In this document: one piece after another, positions 38,982-50,957 of the stretch
Numbering within the stretch: the first letter of the stretch is position 1
Layout of the letters: every line of letters begins with the position of its first letter
Source: Isoetes taiwanensis
Lineage: Eukaryota; Streptophyta; Lycopodiopsida; Isoetales; Isoetaceae
Direction: 5' to 3'
Length of the DNA: 64,000 bases
Assembly (NCBI GenBank): GCA_021234155.1
Contig: JAJEKV010000057.1
Location: 1,598,300 to 1,662,299, forward strand
The notes under the pieces: model-generated
Database searches by the model: none
Seen by the model: only the letters and a program-made list of their open reading frames with translations
What the model was told of the DNA's origin: nothing
Position numbers and translations under genes: made by a program

Positions 38982-39400
38982 CGTGAAGTTTAATGTGAGG
39001 TAGTTCATGCCATATTTAGGAATCATGACTATTGATATTCAATTTACCAAAGGATAATGGTTACGATATGAACCAAAACAGCATGAATGATCACGGGTCC
39101 GTGTGTATTCCAGAAGTTGGGATAGAATCCAAGTGCAATGACGTGATATGCCCCGATTTTGAATTGACTGTGGTATGATGAGATAGCCGAGTATTGAAGC
39201 CGAGCCTTGGATGGAATCAGATGATAATGGGTATGTAATGGAGGTCGTTAACTGACGAAATGTCGGTAACAAACGAATTTAGTTCATCAAGGAAAGTCAT
39301 TACCATCGTCAAGGTGTTGTTATATTGTAATAGAGTGCCTGCCTATATTTGCCATCAAGAGAAACTAAGTTCGCTATTAAACAAAAAACCTTTCAACAGA
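38982..39400 (+). repeat. 3' LTR of Copia element 2
   Basis: 419 bp, preceded by AAAGGGGAGC and ending CCTTTCAACA. Confidence 0.88.
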
Positions 39401-40080
39401 TTCAGTTTCTAAAATAAGTGTTTTGCTTGGCTTCCCCATGCCCATTACACAGCAGCAGAAAGAAGGTATGGTATGATCGCCGAAAGTCTTTATATTGAGA
39501 TCCTTGATCAATCCACCAAAAACTTTCCGACGAGCTCACTAAAATAGCCTGGCAGTTGAGTATGTGAAATGATTCTGCTTCGCCCGAAAGTGTAGCCACC
39601 ACGCCATGGTCAGACATGCCATTGTAGATGATCACTGGTTATGCAGAAAAGGAAGTTTAGAACCCGCTGGTCTGGCCTTGATTGACTTCTTGGTGCAGCT
39701 TGTTCGAATATCTCTCTTCCCATTGTTCACTTAATAAGCTACTGTTCACCGCCTACAAAAAACTGTGACCGCTTAAAGATTTCATTCAACCATTTAAGTC
39801 CTCATGATCAAGACATCATGCCTTGTTTCCATCTCATAACGCGTAACTCCAAGTCAAGTAAATGTCCCGCAAAGATGTCACCGATAAACCAAAGGTGGAT
39901 ATAGTAACCTATAATGATCGTGATCTTTTATTTCATTAATCAGGATGCTTTTATTCGAACCGCCACACAATCGCTTATCTTCTCTTCATCCATGTGTTCC
40001 GTTTCAATTTTGCCAAATTGAGCCAGGATAAAACAAAGCTACCCGCCATGTGGTCTACCTCTCTTTTGGGTTTTGGAAAC
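39401..40080 (-). mobile_element. Probable 5' part (endonuclease) of the LINE split by Copia element 2
   Basis: A minus-strand frame near 39620-39570 reads MSDHGVVATLSGEAES, resembling the final endonuclease motif SDH-PV---L. About 280 bp upstream on that strand is LWFIGDIF, resembling GDFN, then LELRVMRWKQGMMS. The order and spacing fit an APE-type endonuclease. Added to the linker left of the Copia element, the distance from SDH to the first RT motif is about 990 bp, which is reasonable for a LINE. Each match is weak alone; an alternative is an unrelated gene fragment. Confidence 0.45.
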
Positions 40081-43000
40081 ACGTTTCCAATGATGTACTA
40101 AGACTTGACATCCGCGCACCGATGCCCAAAGTTTGCCAAAATAAAATGTCTACTTCTCGCTTCTTAATTAGTTCATGTTTGTTGTACTCTTTCGGTCCTT
40201 TTGTGTTCCAAAGCTAAGATACAGAATGCATGTAGCCAGCAAGCTTGTATGTTTCAAGCCCCGCTCGATTCCCTATGCAATTTTGTTCTAATTACACTGG
40301 CCATTCCTCGTGATATTGCTCCATTTGCCATTCATTGGTTTGAAGCTTCTTTCACTTCTATGCAGAGCCTCTAGCTTCTGGCCAAGTAAAACTTACTAGC
40401 TGAAGAGCACCATTTTGGTTTCCAGGAACACCAGTAACAACAACATCAATAGATCCTGCTTTAAAAATAATGCAAGGAAATGTTTCCATCCAACGGATCT
40501 AAGGAATTGGAAAAAAACGTCTTCAAGTTTCAAATTAAGTATCATAAGAGAAAAGGCAAAATTGAATATACCGACTATTAAGTACTAGTTATATAAAGTA
40601 CAAGGTTTGCCTAGTAACAATTTGAAAAGTGGTTGTTTATTGCTAAATAAAGATTTGGAGCATGAAAATATGCATATGAGAATTGTAGGAGGAAGAATGG
40701 AGCACAATATGTTGGTCTCGAAGCACGATTTTATTGGTGGGAATGATGAGGAATGATGAGAATGATGTCGAGTTGCCCTAGGATAACAATGAGTTATGTT
40801 ATTTTTTGATCTATGGATTTGTAGATGGCACTAATGGTAGTATGGACCTATGACATGTTTCTCTATTTCTCAATCAACAATTGTATCATGAATATTGTAT
40901 CATGAATATGAGAATTGTGGAAATAGATTTCTATCTTCAAAAATATTCCATTATAATCTGACATCGAGTGCTCACCTTCTAGATGTTGGCATGTTGACCA
41001 AGTTGCAAAAAGAAAACAATGTATTGTAATTTTCAATGGTTACATAAAAACAAAGAAATCATGAATGTAAGGTCACAAAACATAACAAATGCCGATGTTC
41101 CATGAGGGAAAACACATGGCCTTTCTAATGTCTAGAAGCATATAAGTTTTCAAGATTATTTGGCCTTCCCTAATGCTTCATAACTATAGACTGATGCATG
41201 ATGGCTTAAATCTTGAAAGGATCAAGAGGATGAAACCCCGCGATTGGCTATATTTTCATAGTATAAATTGTTATTACATCTATAGATAAAGAAATGGAGA
41301 TTTTATGAAACAATGTCATCTGGGAGAACAAAGCTTGGCGTAACCAATGTAAATGCCAAATAATACACAAGGTAAGGAACAAAAAGTGATGTTTGTAACC
41401 AATTTCATAAAAGATATGCTACTTGATGGAGCCATTTCCTGTTAATCATACGTAATATTCACCGTACGTAGATGGCCCAAAGCATATAAAACAACGATAA
41501 AGCAACATACAAAATAGTGATAAAGTGATGCAGCTTTGTATTTATGCCAAAGAGCAACTTGTATTTATGCCAAAGTTTGTCATGGTTCCTGCCCTTAAAA
41601 CTGTGTATGATCACATGATGCAAGATTTGTCCTCATAACATCGATGCCTTGTTTGGCTTCAGATTTGATAACGCAGAGCTCCATACATCTTTGCCACTAA
41701 CACGTTATGGAGGCTATTGATTCTAGTGAAGAATGCTTGAAGATGCGAAGGATAAGTTCCGCCGAGTTCCATCCTATTTACTCAACCCTGCATGGTAGGT
41801 ATTTATATCTACAACTTAAGAAGAATACTCTGTTCACCCTATGCCCATGCGAAGGCCATCACATCAATAGTGTTGTTATCATTTTGCTAGGGCAGATTTA
41901 GAGTCCAGATCACAACAAAAAATGTATCTCAGATAGTATACAAAGTCCGGACCTTCACTTAAACAAACAGGTGGTTTTGTTGTCTCTTGAAACCCAACGA
42001 AGGCTCTTTTATTATAAATCATGAGATTTTGCTGGTCGCAAACCTCTATATTGCCTGTTGTTGATAATGAGAGAGGGTAAAATGGTAACATCGCCTCGAG
42101 AACTTACTAAAACCTCATGCTATAAGGATTTGAACTGATTTCAGTAGATGTTTAACAAATGATTGATCCATGGTAGGGTCATGTAGTATTTGCTAGTATT
42201 ACCAAGTGTTAAAACTGTTTGAAACTTGGCAGATGGTCCTGCAACATTTATAGAAGCACAACCGCTTTCGTTGAGGTTCCTCTCAACCCAACCGTGATCC
42301 GACCATAAATATTTGAAAATAAATGCTACATGAATAGATATGTTCAAAAGGTAATAAAAATGTGGCTGTCATGCATCTACCGTGACTAGGAGAGAGAGGC
42401 TCCCCATATTCTTATTTTCTCTATTGTGGCAGGAAAGCTATTTATGTATCCTTTGGTTTTAACAATATTTAAGGCCCCCTAAAATGGCCTTCAATATACC
42501 CAAATTTGGAAAACTTGGCGCTCCAATTCAAGATGCAAAGCGCATAAAAGCTACGAAACTACATAACCTTGCACTCCCCATCGACAATCAAGCTATTTGC
42601 AAAGGGTGGCGTAACTCATGATGATAAAAAGTCTATATAAATTTAAACATGCATGTCCATATATTCACGCCCACCAACATATTTGTGGTTTACTCACATC
42701 TAGAAGCTTGCTAAGTTAGAATGAACAAAATCAGACGCAACCACTACATGGTTTATAATGTGCTCATATCTAAAAGGCATTCATTGCTTTTGAAACCCTA
42801 TTTTGCATATCCAACCAATGCCGACTCTACAGTCTCTAAGACTTTGTGATCAGAGAACAAAAATATACAGAATAAAAAAAAGGTTTCAACTTACAAATCT
42901 AAAGCAAAGAGCTTACTTGTGTTTGTACACCCATAGCTTATTCACTTCGTGCTTTTCAGCATGGGTTGTGGGTGCTTAGACCACATCTAAGCTAGAAACA

Positions 43001-45050
43001 CCACTGGTGAAAAGGCATTAATATTAGAAGAAAGGCATAAGATGTTAGACTTCCCTTTCATTTAATATTACAACAAAAGCCATTGTATCTATTACAAAAA
43101 GGACATCCAAGGAACTGAGATACAGAAGGGACACCTTAACTTTCTACAATATATTAAGCAATGAACAAAAAATTTGATAGAGTGATGCTAATTCAAGTAC
43201 GAAACATGTATTGCTCAGAAAAGCATTAAGCCTAACTCAATTCAAGTATGAAACAATAGGGTCTCTGAGGAACTGATGCACAAAAGAGGCACCTTTAATT
43301 GTCCGCAGCAAATTAAGCAATGAATAAATTTTTTGCTAGTGTTGTGTAGCACGTTTAAACTGGGTTAGTACTTGCCTTGAAGTCGAAGAATCTATACACA
43401 TGACAAAATTCAGTTGAAGCTATGGCATTGCAACTGCATGAAAGAGCAACCAATCAAGCATTTAAATTCTTCTCAATAAATCACAACTAAATGAAATTAC
43501 TTACTCAATTTGCTGGTACGTATGATGAAACTTGCTTTTGATCCCTATAAGCATGATGCCCAAAAAATGATCCTGCTTCAGCAGGAATTACAGCTAAAAA
43601 ATGATGGCATAAAGAATACCTAGACAAAAGTCTCCAAAAGGTTTACAATGCTGATACAACATTCGCTATAAAAAAGCCATAATACAGGCTTTGAACTACC
43701 CAAAATCCTGATTTGCATGAATAATCCAAACTGAAGCAATTTTATACAAATCATATAACTGTATATGAGAACATCAGGCTGGCCAAAGTCCTTTAACAAA
43801 GTATGAGGAGATAATTTAGGCCCATAGGCCCATCCCCAAGGGCTTGCAAGAATTTCAACCTTGTTTACGTTATCTTAGGCCAGAATTATATAGTTGCATA
43901 CACATGACTGCAACGACCATTATATTATTCTCGTAAGTGCAACTAACCACAAAAATAGGATGCAACAGAATTCAAGGATTTATCTGATGTAAAACTCATC
44001 ATAGCCAGAAGATGACACCCATTGAAGATGAAAGCACCCGTGCAATACAACAATGAAGTTGTGTCTACAAAGAAAGTGGAAGCAAGGAGATGTTACCTTG
44101 AGGCCTGGACATGGCTAAAAAGCAGAGCAAAATCAAGAACAAAGATACCTCTCATGACCGTGGTTGATGGACTTGGAACATCTTTAACATCACCTCGCGA
44201 TTAGAAGCTTGCATCGTAACTTTGATAAAAAATTGCTCAAACCACACCAATTAATATGCCCAGAATAGACATTAATCAGATTTACTCACGTACCAAAGCC
44301 AATCATTCAAGAGAGCTTCTAATATGAGTTTATATGCAAATTAAATTGCAAATAACACAACATCATGTCTCGTATGCAAAAATAATACAACATGGCCATG
44401 AAGATGCCAATCAAAGAAGGTGAACCCATAGCATGCATAACCTAGAATTCTTAAACTTGGTTGCCTACCCATCACAACCATCAACTCAAGGGAAAAATGG
44501 TAGCCCCAAGCATGTGTTGAAGTCGAAAATTGTCGCAGCATGGTCCGGCCCGTCACCCTCTGCGGTTGAAGCACCTTTGTTCCCGCGAAATTTCCGCCAC
44601 GAAGAACCTACAAAACCTCGCATGATGAAGAACTTTCACGCTAGATCAACGAGAACCGACTCTAAATCCGTATGAAAATGAAGCTCAAAACATGATGATG
44701 CAAATTTGATCCGAGAATTCTCACAGCAGAAACCCTACTACCAACCCATGCAATTGCCCGGAGCATCTCGATGCAACAAATTATCAAATTAATCAAACAC
44801 AAAGAATCCATCTTGTAAAAAATCTAAATGCATACCGACAAATTATAGAAGGTCGCTTAAAGGCCCGTACGGATAAGGCAACCCCAAATCTAAAATTTCA
44901 AATCAAGGAGAAGCCATAAACGATTTAGGATAACAAGTAAATTTTTCAGCGGCCAAAACCCTCCAAATCTTATGAAATCGATTAAAAAAAAATTCCAAAA
45001 ATATTTTTCACCATGCCGGAGAATTCCAAATTAACAAAGTAGATCTCAAC
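40081..45050. other. Intergenic DNA with possible isolated exons
   Basis: AT-rich, CG-poor, unlike the transposon blocks. A minus-strand segment 40455-40397 has CAG acceptor and TA|GTAAGT donor contexts and encodes SIDVVVTGVPGNQNGALQL in one frame. A minus-strand ATG at 44623 opens MRGFVGSSWRKFRGNKGAST in CG-richer, exon-like DNA, with a possible donor after 44557. These could belong to one minus-strand gene of long introns, but I could not connect them and recognise no family. A 17-base duplication (TTGTATTTATGCCAAAG) lies near 41533-41572. Confidence 0.3.
43111..43345 (+). repeat. Imperfect tandem duplication, period 158 bp
   Basis: GGAACTGAGATACAGAAGGGACACCTTAA at 43111 matches GGAACTGATGCACAAAAGAGGCACCTTTAA at 43269, and both continue to AA(T)TATTAAGCAATGAA. 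Confidence 0.65.
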
Positions 45051-45103
45051 AAGAGTAACAATGTTCATCATAACTACCCCGGAGTCAAGGGTAGCCTCAG
45101 TTT

Positions 45104-45540
45104 TCAAACCAAAAGGCAGTTTGCAAAGTTTCTAGACATAGGAAGCTTAATCTTCATGCAGTTCTCTAAACAAATGTTTACTTTGTTCATATGCCAACTC
45201 CCAAAATTGTGCTCTTCGGATACTCCGGTCAATTTTTTCAGTGCTCCAGATCCTAGAAAATACATTGCAAATGCAAGAACTAAAGTAGGAATTATCGAAC
45301 GTGGGTCTTCATGGTCATGGCCGATTCTTTGTTGCTTGTGGATATGTAACAGGGGACTTGAAGGTAATAAATATGCATACCTCCTTGGGCTCCAACGAAG
45401 GAAAGAAGTCACAAATAGTTGAATATTAGAAGAAAAAGAGACGCTAGAATGCTGCACACGCCATAGGTTAGAAGCGAGTTTGCTAGACAGCTTAGAATAC
45501 ACGTAAGATACACGTGGCGTACATGTGTATAGGCTAGAAT
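45104..45540 (-). CDS. Coding-like open frame, unknown product
   Basis: A long stop-free minus-strand frame (about 160 codons counting a GTG start) with no ATG near its 5' end. Parts look protein-like: IIPTLVLAFAMYFLGSGAL, a hydrophobic segment, then KKLTGVSEEHNFGSWH. A possible donor AGGAG|GTATGC lies near 45380. It could be an exon of an organelle-targeted membrane protein or a chance frame. I do not recognise a family. Confidence 0.25.
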
Positions 45541-46146
45541 TGCACGAAATCAGGCACCTCGGGTTAGGCAACCCTGCTAACGTAAACACCCGGGAGGGGG
45601 GTGTCTCTCCTGGATTCCGCTTTTGCTCTCTAGAACTTTGTTGGTATGCGAGCTAAGAGCGCTCATTTATATTGTTTTATCTAGAAAATTGAGGTTGTAC
45701 ACACATTATAGACAAGACACATTATAGACAATTTTATACAATTTGTACACACTTATAGACAAGAAATTTGAGTCATATTATTCCATTGATCAAAAGTTTG
45801 GAAGTGGTAATTCCAAATACAATCCAAAACCAAGTTTTCACAGCAGAAATTTACTTGTAAACCTTGTTGAAGGACACTAGCTAATCCAGAGGCATCTGTA
45901 ACTGAAACTATCACACACCAATTCAATGTTGCACCAGCAAAAGACTGGCCACCAGAGTTGTGATATTAGTATGCGCACAACATAACTCGTAGATAAGTAT
46001 CGAATCGCAGATGCAGCATTGAGCATCGACAAAGAGCGTAAATCGCTTACTCCCTCCATACTGTCGAGAACTGCAAGAAAGAAACAAGAAAGGGTTAGAA
46101 ATAAATAAGGAAAGTCGAATCCATGAAAAGTAAAAAAATTACTCCA

Positions 46147-46262
46147 AACACGACAGATCTTCTCGTAAATCTTTAAGAACCTTCAAGAACACGACAGATC
46201 TTCTCGTAAATCTTAAAGAACCTTCAAGAACACGACATATCTTCTCGCAGATCTTCAAGAAC
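46147..46262 (+). repeat. Minisatellite, 41-bp unit, 2.8 copies
   Basis: Units begin AACACGACAGATCTTCTCG at 46147, 46188 and 46229 (third with CATATC and CGCAGATC variants). Near-identity of the first two units indicates recent expansion. The surrounding 45600-47010 holds no recognised gene. Confidence 0.9.
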
Positions 46263-47013
46263 ACTAAGAACAGTACTACTCAAATCAAGTAACAAGAAAA
46301 CCTTAAGCACAAGAAGAAAAGTTTAAGCATGCGTAAAGAATTCCTGCCACATTGTACAAGAACTTGCCAAAGACATAGAAAAGCAAAAAGTCATCACAAC
46401 ACTTGAAAAGAAGCTCCAAATCCGGCAAAAGACATATCAAAATGAAGCTACGGCCAAGGCGCCTACGCACTGAAGTAGATCATGAGGCGAGCGCCACAAG
46501 AGTGCCTCAAAAATGTCCCTGTACCGTTTGACCATTTACAGCCAAACTTGAAGAAAAATAACACACGACACAATAAACTTTTTTCCACGTAGGGTGACAC
46601 GCCGATGTCAATGGATTTAAAAAAGCCTCCCATCAAGACGTGTGGACGCCACCGAAGTTTCCGCCATGGAAACTCCCGTGGCTGCTTCCTATTACAAAGC
46701 CAAGGACAATGAGAAATTGAAGAGTGACCCTGCCGAGGCTAGAAATTTCACTTTGAAATTTCAGTCACAAGATTCTACCGATCAACCACACACCTTGAAA
46801 TTTTGTCCTACGGTTTACGTGTGGCCTTAATCTAAAAACATTGTTTTTACATTCTATCCTTCTCTCCTTCTTCGCTGAATCAAGATGTCACGAGCTTTTG
46901 AGCGTGATTTTTGGTTTTTCAAAGATCATTTCCTTGCAATAGAGTTATTAATCTGCGGTGAGCCTGAGCCCGTAATTTTTGGCACATACATTTGAGGCTT
47001 GTGGGAGCGATTT

Positions 47014-47449
47014 TTCAAAGTTTTGGGAGCGATCTTCGAGCTCTTGTAATCTCGACGATTTAGCGTAGCGTTCCCGCTAATTAAGATGCAAGTAATTCAT
47101 TTTGTGATTGTTACTTTTTTATATTTTCTTGGATTTTAATGTAAATTTTTCTTGGCAGATGGCGCTAGGCAAGCAAAACAAAGGGAGTGTTTCGACGTTT
47201 CGCTACAATGGCTGCAATGAAAGGGTTCTTCAAAGTTTTGGGAGCGATCTTGGAGCTTTCTGTAACTCGACGATTTTTTAGCCGAAGTTCCCGTCATAAT
47301 CTTGGAAGCACCCTGCCTTCAGGATTGTTAGTTTTTATTTTTGTTGCTTTTAATGTAATTTTTCTTGCAAGATATGCCAGGTAAAGGTAAACAAGTGAGT
47401 AAGTTTCCAATTTTCCTTGCGAAATGGTCGCAATGAAAGGGTTTTGATT
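47014..47449 (+). repeat. Tandem duplication, period 215 bp
   Basis: TTCAAAGTTTTGGGAGCGAT occurs at 47014 and 47229, and TTTTAATGTAA-TTTTTCTTG and CGCAATGAAAGGGTT-T-type sequence recur at the same spacing. Each unit contains a TTTTAATG...TTCTTG(G)CA-AG pre-acceptor-like tract before an ATG, as if an intron-exon junction had been copied. Confidence 0.8.
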
Positions 47450-47463
47450 TTGTTTCTATTTTA

Positions 47464-47949
47464 TAGTATGGACGTCTGCTTGATCGGGTTCTTGCCCTAG
47501 CTTTCAACCCGAATGCAACTCAAGAAGCTTGTGGTCTAATACCTACCCGCTAATGGATCCTAATCCTGCGGATGATGGGTTTGAAGACATTTACGGTCCG
47601 TTGAGTGTGTTCTGTACAAGAATCCTTGATAACTCATGGAAGAAATCCAAAATGAGTCATGGTTTCCAAGAACATCTGCAACCTTGTGGGCGAAGGGATA
47701 ATGTTGATATGATGAGTTTTTGCTTTAGATCCCAATTTGGATTAAAGAAGGGTATGGGAGTGGTGGAGGGTCTAAAGGCCCCGACTAGGTGGGCTTAAGG
47801 AGGTTTGACAAATTTGGGAGATCACGGTTTAACTTGGATTGCGTGATTCCAATTGAAGACATCCTCAGAGTTGAATTGGCCGATATGCTCATGAAGTTTA
47901 TGCCGCAAATCAAGAAAAAGAATAAAGAGGTGTATCCACCCGGGAAGGT
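47464..47949 (+). other. Coding-like stretch with splice-like ends, unknown product
   Basis: After TTTTATAG at about 47466 the frame reads YGRLLDRVLALAFNPNA. Further on, in another frame, it reads RRFDKFGRSRFNLDCVIPIE, then DILRVELADMLMKFMPQ and KEVYPPGK, ending at a strong donor AAG|GTAAGA near 47949. The pieces are not in one frame, so this is either a multi-exon gene with undetected junctions or an old transposase-like gene. I do not recognise the family. Confidence 0.3.
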
Positions 47950-50332
47950 AAGATTCTAACTTTAGTTTGATTAAGTTTTTATTATAGTTTAGTTTAATTT
48001 TTAGGGTTCAATTCTTTAATTTGTTAGGCTTAGGATAGGATGGTGGTCAATGCTCTTGTTAGGGTTTAGGATCGTAGTTGTTAGGATAACATTTAATTAC
48101 TTATTTCGACAAAGTTATTTTTTTTGGTACCTTGAAGTGTCCCGAGTAGGAGACGGCGCACTCGAGAAAAAAACAGGAGGTTAGGTTGGTCGATCAGGTT
48201 GAAGTGAGCCCGCTCAATATTTTGAAGTCCGGCGTTTAAAAAGTACGTATGCTTTTGTAGTAGCCGTTAAGGTCCAAAGTTGTTTGGAGTTATGGAAAGA
48301 AGAAGAAAGCTCCAGCTTATCTCATTTAGTGTCGAAGCGTGACTCGCTTGCGCATGTCGACTATCAGATATACCATATCCTAGTCACAAGCGGCCTTTGC
48401 TTATATTTGCGTGAGGGTCTCTGGATTAGGGCAATGAAATAGAAACTGAATTAAAGATCTATCAATTTTCATTGAGACAAGTGGGATCATGAAGTTTGTG
48501 AAGTATGAGGAAGCAACAAGCAAAAATTATAATCCTTCGTGGACACGCTTTGAAGACCATCATTCTTGCAGAGATCCCAGCTTTGAGTTATGAGGAAGAT
48601 TTCGCCTTCACGCATAAACAAGAGCATCGCATTTACCTTCTGTGCAAACTTGGGGGCTCGTGACAAGACAGTAGGGTGCTTTGTTTTTTATCATGATTGA
48701 TAACTTCTCGCAATGTAAGTTATCTTTTATTTCTTTGCTTTTTTTTTTTTGCTTAAATTCTCATTCATTTGCAGGATAAGGTTAATATGTTTTTTCTGCT
48801 TTTAGGTTTGCACCATACAGAGGGTTGGGACTTAACTTCTGTGACAAATGGCTAAAATCATGGGTCGACTGAATGCTTCTAGATATGCAACAAACCGACG
48901 CCGTAACTTTGGTGACGCTGATTGGCATTGGGCCGTGTACCAAATTAAGCCCGGGTGATGCAAAGCCATGTGACACAACACATATGGGATAAGCTTTCGC
49001 AAGCAAGTATAATTTATTTATTGTTTTTTAAAGTATTGATTTTTGTATATTTTTTTCCAGAATTAGATATGACAGAGCAAAGAAATTCAAGTCGATGCAA
49101 CATAAATTATTCCTTGGTCGAAGCCCTGATGATAATGGGGAAGCTTCGAGCATAACGACGTTAGTTCAAGTAGCAAATGAGCAAGAAGCGCAAGGTATTG
49201 TTTGGAGTTCGTGGATGATCGAGTCCAAATTGTCTCATTGCTCCCAAGGTGCATAGCTTTGTATCCTATATTTACATTTTCATGTTGTCTTCGCATTGTC
49301 TCTATCTGACATTATGTCATATGTTGTGTAGAAAGGGTGTTGTTATGGGTTCTTCAACCTGTTTAAATTCAAGATCATGTTGAACAAAGTTGATTCGGAA
49401 TTTTTATGGAAGGCGAATGTTCAAACCAAGTGTAAAAGGTGTAATTTTATTTACTCTACTTTGAATTTTGAATCACTATCTTCGTATGAATGTGTTTCGC
49501 TTCTTTATTTTTTTCAAAGGTCGCTTTGTTTGTCCGAAAAGAAAACATAGAATTACCTCGACAAGTACATGTGATGAATTGGATTTATTGATGAAGGCGC
49601 GTCACCCAGTTGGATGAGGGCGATCCATTGGCAAGGAGAGTCGCTATGTGCGACACTATAATGTTACAAAGGAAACACGGTTAGCAATGCAGGGCAACTC
49701 TTTGGTGCCACATTTTCAAGGCGCCTTTGTTTACGTGGTGATAACTCCGCCATAGCTTCCATATATCCTCAAAGTTGCACATCACTTGATGCGCAGCTTT
49801 GAAGTAAGTCACAATTGTTTCCGAGCCTAATGTTGAAGTTGAACCGTGAAAATTGTGGAATTTTGAAACTGTGAAACCGGAATTCAATGAAATTGTGGAA
49901 TTTTGAAACCGTGAAACTCGTGGAATCAATGAAACTGAACTCAAATGAAATTTTTGAAGTTCAATGTGGCTCAATGTAATTCTGGGTTCAATGACTCGCT
50001 TGTAAAATGTAATTTCGCTGCAATAAAATTGTGTGAAACATTGAAGCCGAAATCAACTCACACTAAAATCACCTTGAAATTCTGCTGTAAACTGGCATGA
50101 TTTGGCCCTATAATTCTCAAGGTGTTAAAAATTTTGCCCAAACAACTAGATTGGCCAGAAGAAGCATGTTGTTAGGTGAGGATGTTGTGTTCATAATGTG
50201 ATTTTTGGGCAAAAGCAACAAACCACCAAATAATATCGATTTACATCAAATTGTATAGTAACATAAGTAAGAAACCTTGTAACAATTAGAATAATTAGAA
50301 TGTTTGTTCAAAAGGAAAATAATTTATTGCAA
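47950..50332. other. Unassigned intergenic DNA
   Basis: Mixed texture. Coding-like frames such as KKFKSMQHKLFLGRSPDDNG near 49079-49138 are isolated. 49840-50040 is a mosaic of short repeats built on GTGGAATTTTGAAAC, GTGAAAC and CAATGAA. No domain was recognised. Confidence 0.35.
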
Positions 50333-50957
50333 AGTTGTGATTAAAAGAAGTCATATCTTTCTACATTTAGAATTCCAGGCATTTGGTTGGATATGAAAAG
50401 GTGATGGTAGACATAATGAACAAATTAGACATTAAAAAGTATGACATGAAGATGATGTTGGAATTTGCCATATTGGCATGGATTTTAGCTAATCGCTATT
50501 GCTATGCATAGTGAGTTCTACATTTCAAGTTGATGCTTATGTTTGATATGATTCACATTTGTGAAAGAGGAAGTGTAACTTTCATGTTGAAGTACTAAGT
50601 GGAGTCTATGTAGTGATTTAGAAAACGTTTTGAAGTTGTGGTTAAAAGAAGTCATATCTTTCTACATTTAGAACTGCAGTCGAAATAAAGGTTAATGCGA
50701 GGCATTTGGTTGGATATGAAAAGGTGATGGTAGACATAATGAACAAATTAGACATCAAAAAGTATGACATGAAGATGATGCTGGAATTTGCCATATTGGC
50801 ATGGATCTTAGCCAATAGCTATTGCTAACTTGCTATGCATATCGAGTTCTACATTTCAAGTCGATGCTTATGTTTGATATGATTCACATTTGTGAAAGAG
50901 GAAGCATGTTGAAGTACTAAGTGGAGTCTATGTAGTGATTTAGAAAATGTTTTGAAG
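50333..50957 (+). repeat. Recent tandem duplication, period 300 bp
   Basis: 50333-50632 and 50633-50957 are nearly identical over long runs, e.g. AAAAGAAGTCATATCTTTCT, GGCATTTGGTTGGATATGAA and AAGTATGACATGAAGATGAT, with small indels (an extra 25 bp near 50675, extra AACTTG near 50827). One shared frame reads VGYEKVMVDIMNKLDIKK, then MLEFAILAWILAN, but a stop follows. Confidence 0.93.

Larger units (their letters stand above)
34971..39400 (+). mobile_element. Full-length Copia LTR retrotransposon 2, coding region decayed
   Basis: Direct LTRs lie at 34971-35387 and 38982-39400. They start T/CGTGAA-TTTAATGTGA; the 3' LTR ends TTCAACA. A primer-binding site TGGTATCGAGCC follows the 5' LTR at 35388, and AAAGGGGAGC (polypurine tract) precedes the 3' LTR. 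Gag, protease, integrase, RT and RNase H pieces occur in Copia order. No clear 5-bp target duplication was found (GGCAT left, GATTC right). The family differs from element 1 in LTR sequence. It lies between the two halves of a minus-strand LINE. Confidence 0.9.

Noticed and set aside
39402-39635. PPR gene fragment on the minus strand
   Set aside because: I first read IIYNGMS as a PPR motif, but the following SDHGVVATLS and the upstream GDIF-like piece fit a LINE endonuclease better, and orientation and spacing agree with the LINE at 32612-34970.
44011-44204. Minus-strand exon chain with an 18-nt microexon joining in frame after the ATG at 44623
   Set aside because: Frames join neatly, but the implied introns of 34 and 32 nt are too short for plant splicing, so the match is probably chance.
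46147-46262. CRISPR-like array
   Set aside because: Direct tandem repeat without spacers, in a plant nuclear setting; an ordinary minisatellite.
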